From Cunninghamia lanceolata (Eukaryota; Streptophyta; Pinopsida; Cupressales; Cupressaceae): a DNA stretch of 64,000 nt. The translations under genes and the position numbers were made by a program. The notes below the pieces were generated by a model. It ran no database searches. It saw only the letters and a program-made list of their open reading frames with translations, and had not been told where the DNA came from. How positions within the stretch are numbered: the first letter of the stretch is position 1; each line of letters opens with the position of its first letter. Shown here one piece after another: positions 1 to 11,813 of this stretch. Where the stretch lies: positions 310,001 to 374,000 of the forward strand of contig BSBN01001751.1 of NCBI GenBank assembly GCA_027924645.1. The letters run 5' to 3'.

Positions 1-882
1 TGGAGATTGACATCTTTACCATGCCTAGATCAGTTCCATTTACGCCCAAAATCTCTTGCTCTACCTTTCGTACTTCTTTTCGCTATACCACACTCATCCG
101 CTCTAAGACATGCTTCAAAATGAATTGACAAACCTTTATTTTTACAAGGCATCGACTTAGGAACAATCATCTAAGTCGGTAAACACCTACAAGATCATTC
201 GCAAGACGTGTAACACATCTGGTCGGCCAATCTCAAGAAGAACACCAATACCCAATGGTAATTCTTCAAATGCAAACTCTAACTTCAATGCGGACCACCA
301 ATAAGAATTTTACACGATCCAAAGATCACCAAAACCTTTCCTAAGTCACCAAGAACATCCGCACTTTGTCAGCTTACTGGAATTCTTCTCTTCTTCATCC
401 AGAACTTCAAGAACACAGTCTATCACCACTGTCATACTGAAAAGGTGCTTCTAGACCTCCAAACCATGAACAAACATAGTTGTCACTTCACACTGACTTC
501 TTGAACACTCCCTCCAATCTGTAGAATGAGATAATGCAATTCCGGAGCTCACCAGACCAATCTGTGACACTCTGTCACTACTAAACATCTGTCAGAACCA
601 GTTCTACTAGAGTGACCATAACTTCTTCATATCTTCATGCAGACCTCTGAAATCTTGATTGGAGCATCTCAAGACTCATATCTAAAAACCCTTTAAACCA
701 CATCCTCTGATCTTCATCTTATCTTGGCCTTTTACCTTAAAGTCATCACTATTCTTCACTGTTCCTGGTTGAGACTAATTTTCTCAATATCCTCAGCACA
801 CAGCTCATCCAATCCTTCTCATTAATGCAATATGAGTATGTTGACATCAATGACAACACTGGTTATCCTCATACTTGCAACA
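1..882 (-). repeat. 3' LTR of copia-1 (partial)
   Basis: This stretch is nearly the same as 5787-6665, with a 3-bp indel near 627 and scattered transitions. Its right end reads TTGCAACA, the inverted counterpart of the TGTTG that opens the LTR at 5419. The polypurine tract follows directly. Confidence 0.92.
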
Positions 883-897
883 ATCTCCCCCTTTGTC
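883..897 (-). other. Polypurine tract of copia-1
   Basis: On the minus strand a GACAAAGGGGGAGA-type purine run immediately precedes the 3' LTR. Copia-2 has the same tract at 12108-12122. This is where plus-strand DNA synthesis would be primed. Confidence 0.8.
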
Positions 898-1201
898 ATT
901 GATGGCAACATATGATGTGAAAAACCATCAAGACAAGAACTCCTTTCTGTCACAGCTCCCCCATCAGTAACAACTCTTCACATGTCTTCTCTTTCTTTAT
1001 TGCTCCCCTTTTGATCAATAACCACTTGTTTTTCACATGTCTTCTCTCCCCCTTTGACATCAATGGCAAAGGGCTCATACTTGCAATTTTAACATATTAG
1101 AATCATACCAGCTGCTCCCCCTGAGTAGCAGCTCCCCATCACCAATCTGAATCACAAGATATGACTATGATATCCACTAGACTGATGCACATCAGTGCAT
1201 C

Positions 1202-1808
1202 CTAGTGCATCATCGGAGGGGCAATGACCCCTAACTTCTCCCTGAGATACTCAAAAGAGTCCTTTGGAAGAGGTTTAGTAAAAATATTTGCAATCTGATC
1301 CTTGGAGGGCACATACTCCAGTCTGACTTCATGCTTGTTCACTTGCTCTCTCAGAAAGTGAAACGTGATAGATATGTGCTTGGTTTTAGAATGCAACACA
1401 GATTCTTAGAACTATTTATTGCACTTGAATTATCATAGAAAATTGTGATAGGCTCCTCATATTCTACTTTAATGTCTCTTAGCATCTGCTTCATCCATAA
1501 GTTTTGAGTGCAACTACCTGCTGCTGCAATGTATTCTACTTCAATTATAGACAGAGATATTGCCTCTTGTTTCCTGCTTAGCCAAGAAACCAATTTTTTC
1601 CCAAAAAGAAAGATCCACCACTGGTGGTCTTCCGGTCATCCACATCTCCTGCCCAATCTACATCTGTATATGCATGAAGAGAGAAATCATGATCTCTAGG
1701 GAACCATAGACCATACTCAACTGTTCCTTTTAAGTACCTAAAAATTCTTTTGATATGCCATGACATGAGATTCTCTGGGATTAGCCTGGAATCTTGCCAC
1801 AAGACCAA
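1202..1808 (-). pseudogene. copia-1 RNase H domain (frameshifted)
   Basis: This is the C-terminal part of the copia polyprotein, which degrades the RNA of the RNA/DNA hybrid. Minus-strand reading shows DVDWAGD, then KQEAISLS, the YDNSSAI block and the KPLPKDSF tail that ends copia polyproteins, with a stop near 1202. The domain is spread over three frames, with frameshifts near 1585 and 1395, so no intact product can be made. The homologous plus-strand domain in copia-2 (11300-11813) keeps its last 147 codons open. Confidence 0.9.
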
Positions 1809-2700
1809 TAGCCTGCATTATATCTGGTCTAGTCTGAGTGAGATACAATAATCCTCCAGTCATTGATCTGTACTTGGTCTGATCTATCTTAGGAGAGTCA
1901 TCATCTTTGCTCAAATTACATCTGGTTGCCATGGGAGTGTTCATTGGCTTTGAATCTTCCATTCTGAATTTCCTCAACAATTCTTTCACATATTTGGTCT
2001 GAGAGATAAAGATTCCATTCTTTGTCTGAGTAATTTGAAAACCCAAGAAGAAATTTATTTCATTGAGCATTGACATTTCAAACTCACTTTTCATTTGATT
2101 TGCAAAGGTTTTACACATATTATCTCTTCCTCCAAAGATGATATCATCAACAAATACTTCAACAATCAAAATGTTTTCATGATCAATTTTGAAATATAGG
2201 TTGCTATCAGCAATACCTTTGTTGAAACCAATCTTCAAAATATGTTTGTCCAGCCTCTCATACCATGCTCTTGGGGCTTGCTGTAGACCATATAGTGCCT
2301 TCTTTAATTTGCAGACCATATCACCATGCTCAGATAACTGAAATCCATCCGGTTGTTCAATGTACACTTCTTCTTCTAAGTCACCATTCAGGAAAGCAGA
2401 TTTGACATCCATCTGATACACTTTGAAATCTTTGAAGGTAGCAAATGCAAGAAATAGTCTGACTGCTTCAATTCTTGCCACCGGAGCAAAAGGTTTCCTC
2501 AAAATCAATCCCTTCTATTTGAGAGTAGCCTTTGCAGACTAATCTGGCTTTGTTTCTGATTACTTCACCAACTTCATTTAGTTTGTTCTGGAAGACCCAT
2601 TTGGTTCCAATCACATTCTTGTTTCTAGGTCTAGAAACAAGATCCCAAGTGTGATTTTTCTCAATTTGCATCAACTCTTCCTCCATTGCTTTGGTCCAAT
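1738..2700 (-). pseudogene. copia-1 reverse transcriptase domain
   Basis: This is the RNA-dependent DNA polymerase of the element. Motifs in order are [42 protein letters not shown] and the catalytic FVDD (about 2143-2154), followed by SMTGGLLYLTQTRPDI. A 1-nt frameshift near 2490 separates the first block from the rest, and another near 1760 breaks the link to RNase H. The catalytic aspartates are still encoded. Confidence 0.93.
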
Positions 2701-4054
2701 TTTCATCATTGCAGGCTTCATTTATTGTCTTAGGTTCAATCTTTGAAATCAGACAACATTCATCTAAATTTAGAGCAATTTTCCTTCTGGTTTGCACACC
2801 TTTGCTTTTGTCACCTATGATCTGATCTTCAGAGTGGTTCAGTCTTACATACCTTGGAACTTTGGGAGTTTCTTGCACTTCTGTTTCTTGATCAGGCTCA
2901 TTTGGACCAACCTCTTCTTCCTGATTTACCGGATTAGTCTGAATCTGACTTTCAGAGAAGGATTGAGCCCCTTGAACTAGAGAACCATTCTGATCATCTT
3001 CATCATATTCATAAAACCTAGAGGGATTCTTAGTTCCTTCATCAACCTTCACATTTGTACTTTCTATCATCTTTTTTAGTCTCTTATTGTAACACCGATA
3101 TGCTTTGCTTTGAGTGCAGTAACCCAAGAATATTCCTTCATCACTTCTAGCCTCAAACTTTCCTAGATCTTTATCTCTTTTAATGTAACATTTTCTACCA
3201 AATACTCTGAAATATCTCACAGTAGGAGTTATACCAAACCAAAGTTCATAAGGAGTCTTAACAGTATTGCTTCTGATTTGAACTTGATTGAGAGTATAGA
3301 CTGTAGTACTGACAGCTTCTCTCCAAAACATCTGGGGAACATTTGCTTCCATCATCATTGTCCTGGATGCTTCCTGGATGGTCTGGTTCTTTCTCTCTAC
3401 TACTCCATTTTGCTGTGGAGTCCTAGGAGCAGATAACTATCTCTTTATACCATGCTTCTCACAAAAGTCTATGAATTCACCGGATGTGAATTCACCAACT
3501 CTATCAAACCTCAGACATTTCAGTTTTAATCTGGTTTGATTCTCTACCATAGCCTTGAAGATTTTGAACTTCTCAAAAGCTTCTAATTTCTCTTTCAGAA
3601 AGGTAACCCACGTCATCTGGGAATGGTCATCAATCAGTAACATGAAATATCTATCACCTTGCATACTCTTGATTCTTGTTGAACCACATAGATCAGTATG
3701 AATTAATTCCAATAATCTGATAGAGGACTGAACCTTGCTTTTGAATGAGACTCTGCTCTATTTACCCAGCTGACATTCTTTGCACAAACTATTTGTAGGT
3801 TTCACCAATTTTGGAAGATCTCTTACAGCTAGAGTATTGCTTATCTTGATGATGTTATCAAAATTTACATGACACAACCTTCTATGCCATAACCAACTTT
3901 GATCAATTTGAACAAACAGACAAATTTTATTAGAACCAACTAGATGGAAGATATTACCTTTTGTTTGAGTATCGGATGCAATCTCAGTTCTGGAGCTCTC
4001 AAAGATCCTGCATCTTCCATTCCTGAACCGGAGATCATAACCTTTGTCCACCAA
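2701..4054 (-). pseudogene. copia-1 GAG-pre-integrase and integrase
   Basis: This region inserts the cDNA into the host genome. The N-terminal zinc-binding part reads WLWHRRLCHVNFDN followed by CKECQLGK. The catalytic core begins with LELIHTDLCG. The usual SDRGGEF block is changed to FDRVGEF near 3490, so the second catalytic Asp is kept but a conserved Gly is lost. The glutamate block ERKN lies near 3385. A C-terminal region with FLGY and KAYRCYNKR leads into reverse transcriptase. Three in-frame stops occur (about 3757, 3435 and in the linker), all in one reading frame with Gag and protease. Confidence 0.9.
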
Positions 4055-4369
4055 CTATCCAACACTGAGAAGATTATGTTTCAATCCTTCAACATACAGT
4101 ACATTACCAGTTTTACTTTTTCCATCAAAAGAAATAGTTCCCCTTCCTCTGATTCTACCAGCAGAATTATCATCAAACTTTACCATTCCTCCTTCATACC
4201 TTTCCAAGTCTGAGAACTTGTTTTTGTCACCTGTCATATGGTGAGAGCATCCACTATCAATAACCCAATCATCCTTTTCTTCAACTTGGGCAGCTAAAGC
4301 TCTTTCTACAACCTTATGATTGACAGATTCAGAGGATATTGGATCTTCTTCCCTTATGGCAATAAACAC
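4055..4369 (-). pseudogene. copia-1 aspartic protease
   Basis: This is the retropepsin that cleaves the polyprotein. The active-site block reads WVIDSGCSHHMTGDK, followed by ISFDGKS and VLYVEGLKHNLLSVG, the typical end of copia protease. It is in frame with Gag upstream and integrase downstream, separated only by stop codons. The active-site triad looks intact. Confidence 0.9.
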
Positions 4370-4468
4370 CCATTCATTTCTGGATTTTTTTCCTATTTTT
4401 GATTCATCATTTGTTACTCCTTCATTATCATCATCTTCATGAACATAATAACAATTCTTTTTGAACCT

Positions 4469-5362
4469 TTATTTGTAAGAATTTAACCTTGTAGATCTTT
4501 CCAGACATCTTGAGGCAAAATGACTAATCTTATTGCAGTTGAAGCACTTAAAGGGTAATTTTGCTTCATACTTACCAGATCCTCTTGGCAGTCTCTTTGC
4601 AATGAGGGCTTCAAGTTGAGTTGTTTTTGCTTCTTCCTCTTCCAAGTCTCTTCTTGCTTGATCATACCATGACAACTTCCTTGAAGAGTTTTCTCCCAGA
4701 TCAAATCTTTGTTTACCTTTCACAAAGGCACTGGCTTTGAATGTAGATTCAGTTTTGGGGGGATCATCTCCAAACTTAGTCATTTCAAATGTAGCCAGTT
4801 TGCCAGCCAATTGGTCTCTTGTGACAATTGTATGGGCTCTGAATTCATCAATGGCAGCAACCTTGATTTTGTAGATAGCAGGAAGGGATCTGAGAATTTT
4901 GCCAACAATCTCATTTTCATCCAAAACTCCACCAACATTCCTAATTCCACACACCAACTCATTTACTCTTGGCATAAAGTTAGTAATATTTTCATCATCT
5001 CTCATCTTGAGTCTTTCAAATTTCCCTTTGAGACTCTACAACCTTGCACTCTTAACATACTTATCTCCTTCATGCAGAAGTTCTAGTTTCATCCAGATCT
5101 TATAGGCAGTTGGTAGGTCAATGACATTTGAGAGTTCTGAGTCAGTCAATGTGCTTAGGAGAGCCTCTTTGGTTTGTAGATTGTTTTCAGCATCTATGAT
5201 TTCATTTAGAGTTGCTGGACCACCCTGTGGAGGTACATATGCTTTTGTGACCATGGACAAGTATGACTTTCCCATACACTCCAAATGATATTTCATGCGA
5301 CCTTTCCAAAGAGAGAAGTTGGTTCCATCAAACTTCGGACTATTCTTCTTGTATGACAACAT
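4469..5362 (-). pseudogene. copia-1 Gag (UBN2-type) with one zinc knuckle
   Basis: This is the structural protein that packages the element's RNA. It begins about 40 bp after the primer-binding site. The N-terminal block KFDGTNFSLWKGRMKYHL is typical of copia Gag, followed by LLSTLTDSELSNVIDL and ILRSLP. A CCHC knuckle CFNCNKISHFASRC lies near 4520-4565. One in-frame stop near 5035 splits it into two open pieces, so it is about 300 codons in all. Confidence 0.9.
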
Positions 5363-5403
5363 CCTGGATCACCTCAAGCAGTTAACCTCCTTCAGAGGAA
5401 CTT

Positions 5404-5416
5404 GGATCTGATACCA
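5404..5416 (-). other. Primer-binding site of copia-1
   Basis: The minus strand reads TGGTATCAGATCC two bases after the LTR terminus. This matches the 3' end of plant initiator-tRNA-Met (TGGTATCAGAGC) apart from one change, and so fixes the LTR boundary and element orientation. Confidence 0.85.
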
Positions 5417-5418
5417 AT

Positions 5419-6665
5419 TGTTGGATTCAGGATAGACAACTGAGAGGGGGGGTGAATCAGTTGTCCAAAACTTGCTTCTAATTCAAACACTTATATCCTC
5501 TTTATTATTTGATCTCATATCAATTTAATCATTCATGAAAGCATAAGCATAAACATCAGAGTAGATACACATCAACACATGAAACACCAAGATTTTGACA
5601 TGGAAAACGCGGTCAAGGGAAAAGCCACAGGGTGATTAACCCAATGATTATTCTCTGTTAGAAGAATAAGAAAAATGGATGTCACATGCCAATTAGGGCT
5701 TACTGCCTGAGCACACTGCTCACAAGAGGCACACTGCCTACAAGAGACACACTATCTACAAAGTAACAAGTATTACAAACTTGAACTGGAGATTGACATC
5801 TTTACCATGCCTGGATCAGTTCCATTTATGCCCAAAAACTCCTGCTCTACCTTTCACACTTCTTTTCGCTATACCACACTCATCCAATCCAAGACACACT
5901 TCAAAATGAATTCACAAACCTTTATTTATACAAGGCATCAACTTAGGAACAATCATCTAAGTCGGTAAACACCTACAAGATCATTCGCAAGACGTGTAAC
6001 ACATCCGGTTGGCCAGTCTCAAGAAGAACACCAATACCTGATGGTAATTCTTCAAATACAAACTCCAACTTCAATGCGGACCACCAATAAGAATTTTACA
6101 TGATCCAAAGATCACCAAAACCTTTCCTGAGTCACCAAGAACATCCGCACTTTGTCAGCTTACTAGAATTCTTCTCTTCTTCATCTGAAACTTCAAGAAC
6201 ACAGTCTATCGCCACTGTCATACTGAAAAGGTACTTATGGACCTCCAAACCATGAACAAATATAGTTGTCACTTCACACTGACTTCTTCAACACTCCCTC
6301 CAATCTGCAGAATGAGATAATGCAATTCTGGAGCTCACCGGACCAATCTATGACACTCTGTCAATACTGAACATCTGCCAGAACCAGTTCTACTAGAGTG
6401 ACCATAACTTCATATCTTCATGCGGACCTCTGAAATCTTGACTGGAGCATCTTAAGACTCATATCTGAAAACCCTTTAAACCGTATCCTCTGATCTTCAT
6501 CTTATCTTGGCCTTTAACCTTAAAGTCATCACTATTCTTCACTATTCCTGATTGAGACTAATTTTCTCAATATCCTCAGCACACAGCTCATCCAATCCTT
6601 CTCATTAATGCAATATGAGTATGTTGACATCAATGACAACACTGGTTATCCTCATACTTGCAACA
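5419..6665 (-). repeat. 5' LTR of copia-1
   Basis: This LTR is 1247 bp, opening TGTTGG and closing GCAACA on the plus strand. It aligns along its length with 1-882. The primer-binding site adjoins its left end. Its right end meets copia-2 coding sequence at 6666. Confidence 0.93.
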
Positions 6666-7318
6666 AATGTGTCATGTAAATTTTTATAATATCATCAAGA
6701 TAAGCAATACTCAGGCTGTAAGAGATCTTCCATGACTGGTGAAACCTACTAACAGTTTTTGCAAAAAATGTCAGTTGGGTAAGCAGAACAAAGTCACATT
6801 CAAAAGTAAGGAACAATCTTCAACTAGATTGTTAGACTTAGTACACACTAATATCTGTGGTCCAGCAAGAATCAAAAGTCTGCAAGGAGATAGGTATTTC
6901 ATGTTGCTGATTGATGACTACTCCTAGATGATGTGGATAACCTTCTTAAAAGAGAAATCTGAAGCACTTGAGAATTCAAAATATTCAAGGCTATGGTAGA
7001 GAATAAAATTCTCATAAACATAAAGTGCCTCAAGTCTGATAGAGGTGGAGAATTCACATCCAGAGAGTTCATAACATTCTATGAGAATCATGGTATAAAG
7101 AGACAATTATCTGCTCCAAGGACTCCTCAGTAGAATGGAGTAGTGGAGAGAAAGAAGCAGACCATCCAAGAAGCATCTAGGACCATGATGATGGAAGCAA
7201 ATGTTCCTTAGATCTATTGGAGAGAAGCTCTAAGCACTGTTGTCTATACTCTCAATCAGGTACAAATCAGAGGCAATACTAGTATGACCCCTTATGAACT
7301 CTGGTTTGGCATCACTCC
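6666..7318 (+). pseudogene. copia-2 GAG-pre-integrase and integrase core (first part)
   Basis: Reading starts in the zinc-binding region (KKCQLGKQNKV), then LLDLVHTNICGPARIKS, GDRYFMLLIDDYS and SDRGGEF near 7035. Next comes the ERKKQTIQEAS block, in which the preceding Gln codon is TAG. A stop follows DDYS at about 6927 and a frameshift follows near 6975. The segment ends at the insertion point in the conserved LWFGITP block, and integrase resumes at 9783. Confidence 0.88.
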
Positions 7319-8341
7319 TGTTGGTTATTTTCTTCGAATCGGCAGAGGGTTTGCTAGTTCCAATGCACGGGCAGATCTAGCCAACAGATTATGAGAGGTT
7401 GCATGAGCTACCTCCCCTTCACTTCTGGTTCTACTGCACCAAGGGGGGTATCCCTATTTGCTAAAGATTTGACATTTACTCTCCAAATGATAGAAAGATT
7501 TAACTTTTGATAACAGGCCGAATACTCTCATGTGTGGACAAAGATTTGTGTGATAAAATCACAAGGTTGGCAATGTTCTTGGACATATTTGTCTGGTATG
7601 AGAGTATGTAGGGGTTCATAATCCTACTCCTACAACTAACAGGTGGAAGCAATGAAAAGGTGGATATGATGATTTGGATGCAAGACAGGGGCTTTGGGTC
7701 ATAATTACTAACCCAAGTGCAGACCAGTGCCTATCTTAGGGCAAGGAGTCAACTAGATGTATATAAGAGATGGTTTTTAACTGGCATTTGAGTTTCATGG
7801 GGTTGGAGCTGATGCTTGCCTTACAAACACCACCCAAGAATGGGTATCTTACTGCCTCTACTTATAGATTTCCCTGCTGACATATAACCTTCTTCACATA
7901 GTGACCTAAAACAATTTAATCCATTCCTTGAATGGAAGTTATAGATCAAGCATATAGTATAGAAATCTATACCCTAGAATCTATGAAACCCTTAGCAACC
8001 AGATTCAAAAGAAGAATAACATGCAACGAAGGAGACAGACAGGTAAACACATGCATTACAGCATTTTTCATAGATAACAACAATGAAACTGAACATATGT
8101 GCAAAATACATTCATCATGCAACTCATAAACTCCAAAGAGATAAAACAGCCCAGGATCATGCCCTGTTCTTCATTATTTACACAAAAAAGCCCAAGTCTT
8201 CAACCACAAAAGAGTAACACAGTTTGCTTTTTATAGTAAGATTGTATACTCAGCAAAATTAATTACAACGCAAGTCAAAATTTCTGCCAGATACATTGCA
8301 CCAAGAATGGCACCCAAATTAATCAATGCAGAACATAGAGG

Positions 8342-8410
8342 AAGAGGAAGGAGCAGGTGAGATTGGGAACTGGGCCGCCGATTGGAGATTTTCCTTACAA
8401 ATTAGGTAGG
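8342..8410 (+). other. Possible short exon-like segment inside the insertion
   Basis: An ATG at about 8326 opens an acidic, Glu-rich reading frame ending near 8408 at a TTAG/GTAGGT sequence that resembles a plant splice donor. This could be a captured exon or chance. No downstream exon can be assigned. Confidence 0.2.
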
Positions 8411-8710
8411 TTACCATCAATCATCGACCCATACCTCTGGGTTTTCACCATTAATGGCCAAACCTACCGCGCCCCTTTGGAAATGCAACACCTACGTGCC
8501 TCTGAAGTTTTCCCACCTGAAAATAGCTGTAGAAACAAAGAAATCACCTCTGCCAAACACTTGAAACATGGCCGTAGATTTCCCCCTCCTATCGCTGAGA
8601 TCCACGACCCCAAAAACATTGAAAATTCACCAACCAATGATTACGTGCCATGTAGGCATTCCACACTCCTATCGCTGACTTTTCCCTTTATCATTTTGCC
8701 CTTTTCACCA

Positions 8711-9650
8711 TTGTATATGCATGAACAAATGCATATACAATCGTCACTGTTTGCACCTCAGGAACCCTTTGTATATGCAAAATACATAATCATCTGTTTG
8801 ATATACAAGGTGGACCCCAAACTTGTTTAGAACAAATTGAAATTCAATTCAGGTCTGGCTTGTATCTTCTTTTCCTACATATTTCCTTGTACATGCACAT
8901 ATACATTCTCCTTATGCATACAAGGTGGATTTCAAATTTTAATGAGGCACGCTGAAGTTGCTTTGAAATCCGGCTTGCATGTTAACCCTTGTATCTTTCG
9001 AATGTACATTGGCACATACAAGTGCCCAATATACATGCCGCGGACCTGAAACATTATTCACTGCATTTGATTTTCAATTGGGTCTGGAATGTATGCCTTT
9101 GTTTTGTATATTTCGAATGTATACTTCACATACATTCGCCTTTGTATGTCCTGTCTGCGGGCCCCACCAATTGCACCTCCGCTTCTTTGTATGTTTTCAA
9201 TGTACATTTCTCTTTGCATGCCAAATATACAAACCTATTTGTATATTCTTGCGGGCCCAACCACACGTATCTCTGCCTCGCCACTGTAGCAAATGTATAT
9301 TTGCACCTCCTTGTATATTTTGCTTTGTATATTTCCTCTGCATACAAACAGCGAATCTTTCCTGGAATATGCCTGCAATGTATATTTTTTGCTTGTATCT
9401 CCAGCACTGTAGTAAATGCATCTGCGCCCTTGTATATTTTTCAATGCACCATTACATACAACCTAATATACAAAGTGGGAATATTCTTGGGAATCTACGA
9501 AAGATTCTCCCTTGGTATATCCACATTTAGAGCTTGATATGCACTCAGAAATGCATCTAACTCAATTTTCCAAAGGGTGATGGAGATTTTACACCTGCCA
9601 ATGCATATTTTGACCTGTATGTACATACAAACCCCTTTGTATATACAAAG
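8711..9650. repeat. Hairpin array with TTGTATAT core
   Basis: TTGTATAT or its complement recurs more than 20 times, repeatedly paired as inverted repeats. Examples are 8711-8740 (12-bp arms, perfect), 8769-8808, 8885-8925, 9002-9036 (14-bp arms, imperfect), 9114-9138 (9 bp), 9224-9247 (10 bp), 9430-9483 (9 bp) and the palindromes 9617-9628 and 9635-9650. Long open frames on both strands here share this sequence in several phases at once, which argues for a compositional effect and not for coding. Confidence 0.75.
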
Positions 9651-9782
9651 ACACCTGCACTTAGCTGATTTTTCACAATTTTACCACTGCAGAGGCTGAA
9701 AATGTTAGAATTTTTGGATTTTTTGGGAAGGGGCCTGCATATTTAAATGCTTAAAACCTGATTACGTATGCAGGCACCACCA

Positions 9783-10430
9783 ACTCCTACTGTGAAGTAT
9801 TTCAGAGTCTTTGGTAGCAAATGCTACATCAAAAGAGATGAAGACCTTGGCAAGTTTGATGCTAGGAGTGATGAAGGAATATTCTTGGGTTATTCTACTC
9901 AAAGCAAAGCTTACCGGTGTTATAACAAGAGATTAAGAAAGATTGTAGAAAGTACAAATGTGAAGATTGATGAAGGTATGGAAAATCCCTCAAGATTCTA
10001 TGAGTATGAAGCAGATGACCAAAATAATATTTTAGACCAAGGAGAATAAGTCCAAACTCTAGTTCAAATTCAGACTGATCCGAGAATCCAGAAATACAAG
10101 AAGAAGAGACTGGCTTGAATGAACCTGTCCAAGAATTAGAAGTGCAAGAGAATTTCAAAACTCCCAAGTATGTAAGACTGAATCATTCTAAAGACTAGAT
10201 CATAGGAGATAAAAGTAAAGGTGTTCAAACAAGAAGAAATATTGCTCAAGACTCAGTAAAGTATTATTTGATTTCAAAGATTGAACCAAAAATAGTAAGT
10301 GAAGCATGCAATGATGAAAGTTGGGTTAACGCAATGAAGGAGGAATTGATGCAGATTGAACAGAATCACACTTGGGATCTTGTTCCTAGACCTAAGGACA
10401 AAATGTGATTGGGACTAAATAGGTCTTCCA
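9783..10430 (+). pseudogene. copia-2 integrase C-terminal region (resumed)
   Basis: Integrase resumes with TPTVKYFRVFGSKCYIK, then EGIFLGYSTQSKAYRCYNKR and the VESTNVKIDEG linker. After a stop near 10047 and a frame change come the YVRLNHS-type and NWTKAMEEELMQIE-type blocks that precede reverse transcriptase in this family. Stops at 10047 and 10197 and an indel near 10405 break it. Confidence 0.85.
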
Positions 10431-11290
10431 GAATAAACTGAATGAAGATGGTGAAGTAATAAGAAACAAAGCCAGATTGGTCTGTAAGGGTTATTCTCAA
10501 GTAGAAGGAGTTGACTTTGAAGAAACTTTTTCTCCGGTAGCAAGGATTGAAGCAATCAGATTATTTCCTGCCTTTGCTGTCTTCAAAGATTTCAAGGTAT
10601 ATCAGATGGATGTCAAGTTTGCTTTCCTAAATGGTGATTTGGAAGAAGAAGTATACATTGAGCAACTAGATGGATTTCAATTATCTGATCATGAAGATAT
10701 GGTCTGCAAGCTGAAGAAGGCATTGTATGGACTCAAACAAGCCCCAAGAGCCTGGTATGAAAGATTGGACAAACATCTTTTAAAGATTGGTTTCAACAAA
10801 TGTACTGCTGACAGTAATCTGTATTTCAAGATTGATCATGAAAATATCTTGATTGTTGAAGTATTTGTTGATGATATCATGTTTGGAGGAAAAGATAGTA
10901 TGTGCAAGACTTTTACAAATCAAATGAAAAGTGAATTTGAGATGTCTATGTTTGGGGAAATGAATTTCTTCTTGGGTCTGCAAATCACTCAAACAAAGAA
11001 AGGAATCTTCATATCACAGACCAAATATGTGAAAGAATTGTTGAAGAAATTTGGGATGGAATATTCAAAGCCAATGAATAATCCCATGGCAACCGGATGT
11101 AAGCTGAGTAAAGATGATGAATCTCCTTAGATTGATCCAAAAAAGTACAGGTCAATGATTGAAGGATTGCTCTACCTCACTCAAACTAGACCTGATATTA
11201 TGAATGATGTTGGTCTTGTTGCCAGATTCCAAGCTAATCCTACAGAGTCTCATGTCATGGCAATCAAGAGAATTCTCAAATAAAGGGAAC
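10431..11290 (+). pseudogene. copia-2 reverse transcriptase
   Basis: Motifs appear in order: [57 protein letters not shown] and FVDD at 10864-10875. The reading frame 10477-11130 (217 codons) is the longest uninterrupted RT piece in the window. A TAG at 11128 and a frame change near 11280 end it. Confidence 0.92.
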
Positions 11291-11299
11291 AGTTGAGTA

Positions 11300-11813
11300 G
11301 GGTTTATGGTATCCTAAGGATCATGATTTCTCTCTTCATGCATATATAGATGCTGATTGAACAGGAGATGTGGATGACTGGAAGAGTACCAGTGGTGGTG
11401 CATTCTTTTTGGGGAAAAGATTAGTTTCTTGGCTAAGCAAGAAACAAGAGGCAATATCTCTGTCCACTGCAGAAGTAGAGTATATTGCAGTAGTAGGCAG
11501 TTGCACTCAAGTATTATGGATGAAGCAAATGCTAAGAGACATCAGAGTGGAGTATGAAGAACCTATCACAATCTTCTATGATAATTCAAGTGCAATAAAC
11601 ATATCAAAAAATCCAGTGTTGCATTCAAAGACAAAACATATATCCATCAAGTTTCACTTTTTGAGAGAACAAGTGAACAAGAATGAAGTCAGACTGGAGT
11701 TTGTGCCCTCAAAGAATCAGATTGTAGACATTTTAACTAAACCTCTACCTAAGGACTCTTTTGAGTATCTCAAGGATAAGTTAGGGGTTATTACCCCTCC
11801 AGTTCTAAATTAA
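11300..11813 (+). pseudogene. copia-2 RNase H
   Basis: The reading frame from 11370 encodes SGGAFFLGKRLVSWLSKKQ, EAISLSTAEVEYIA, YDNSSAINISKNP and the KPLPKDSFEYL tail, ending in TAA at 11811. The preceding DADW-type block is damaged by a TGA near 11358. It is the intact-looking counterpart of the broken RNase H at 1202-1808. Confidence 0.9.

Larger units (their letters stand above)
1..6665 (-). mobile_element. Ty1/copia retrotransposon copia-1 (minus strand, 3' LTR cut by window start)
   Basis: The element reads right to left: 5' LTR 5419-6665, primer-binding site, Gag, protease, integrase, reverse transcriptase, RNase H, polypurine tract, 3' LTR 1-882. Protease and integrase precede reverse transcriptase, which is the copia order. 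Window base 1 aligns with base 5787 of the other LTR, so about 370 bp of the 3' LTR lie off the left edge. By eye the LTRs differ at several percent of sites, mostly transitions, so the insertion is not recent. Several in-frame stops and at least four frameshifts make it defective. It sits in the GAG-pre-integrase region of a plus-strand copia of the same family (copia-2), which resumes at 6666. Confidence 0.93.
7319..9782. mobile_element. 2464-bp insertion in copia-2 with TG..CA ends and 5-bp TSD
   Basis: Copia-2 coding sequence breaks after ACTCC (7314-7318) and resumes at a second ACTCC (9783-9787), a clean 5-bp target-site duplication. The insert opens TGTTGG and closes CCACCA, as LTR elements do. 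I cannot find a pair of long direct repeats at its ends, so it may be a solo LTR of an unknown family or a non-autonomous element. The first 1 kb has scraps of protein-like but heavily interrupted sequence that I do not recognise. The last 1 kb is a hairpin-rich block. Confidence 0.75.

Noticed and set aside
8979..9540. Overlapping open frames of about 180 codons in two plus-strand phases, with others on the minus strand
   Set aside because: They use the same TGTATA-rich DNA in several frames at once and read as Cys/Tyr/Ile-rich noise. Low stop-codon density follows from the composition.
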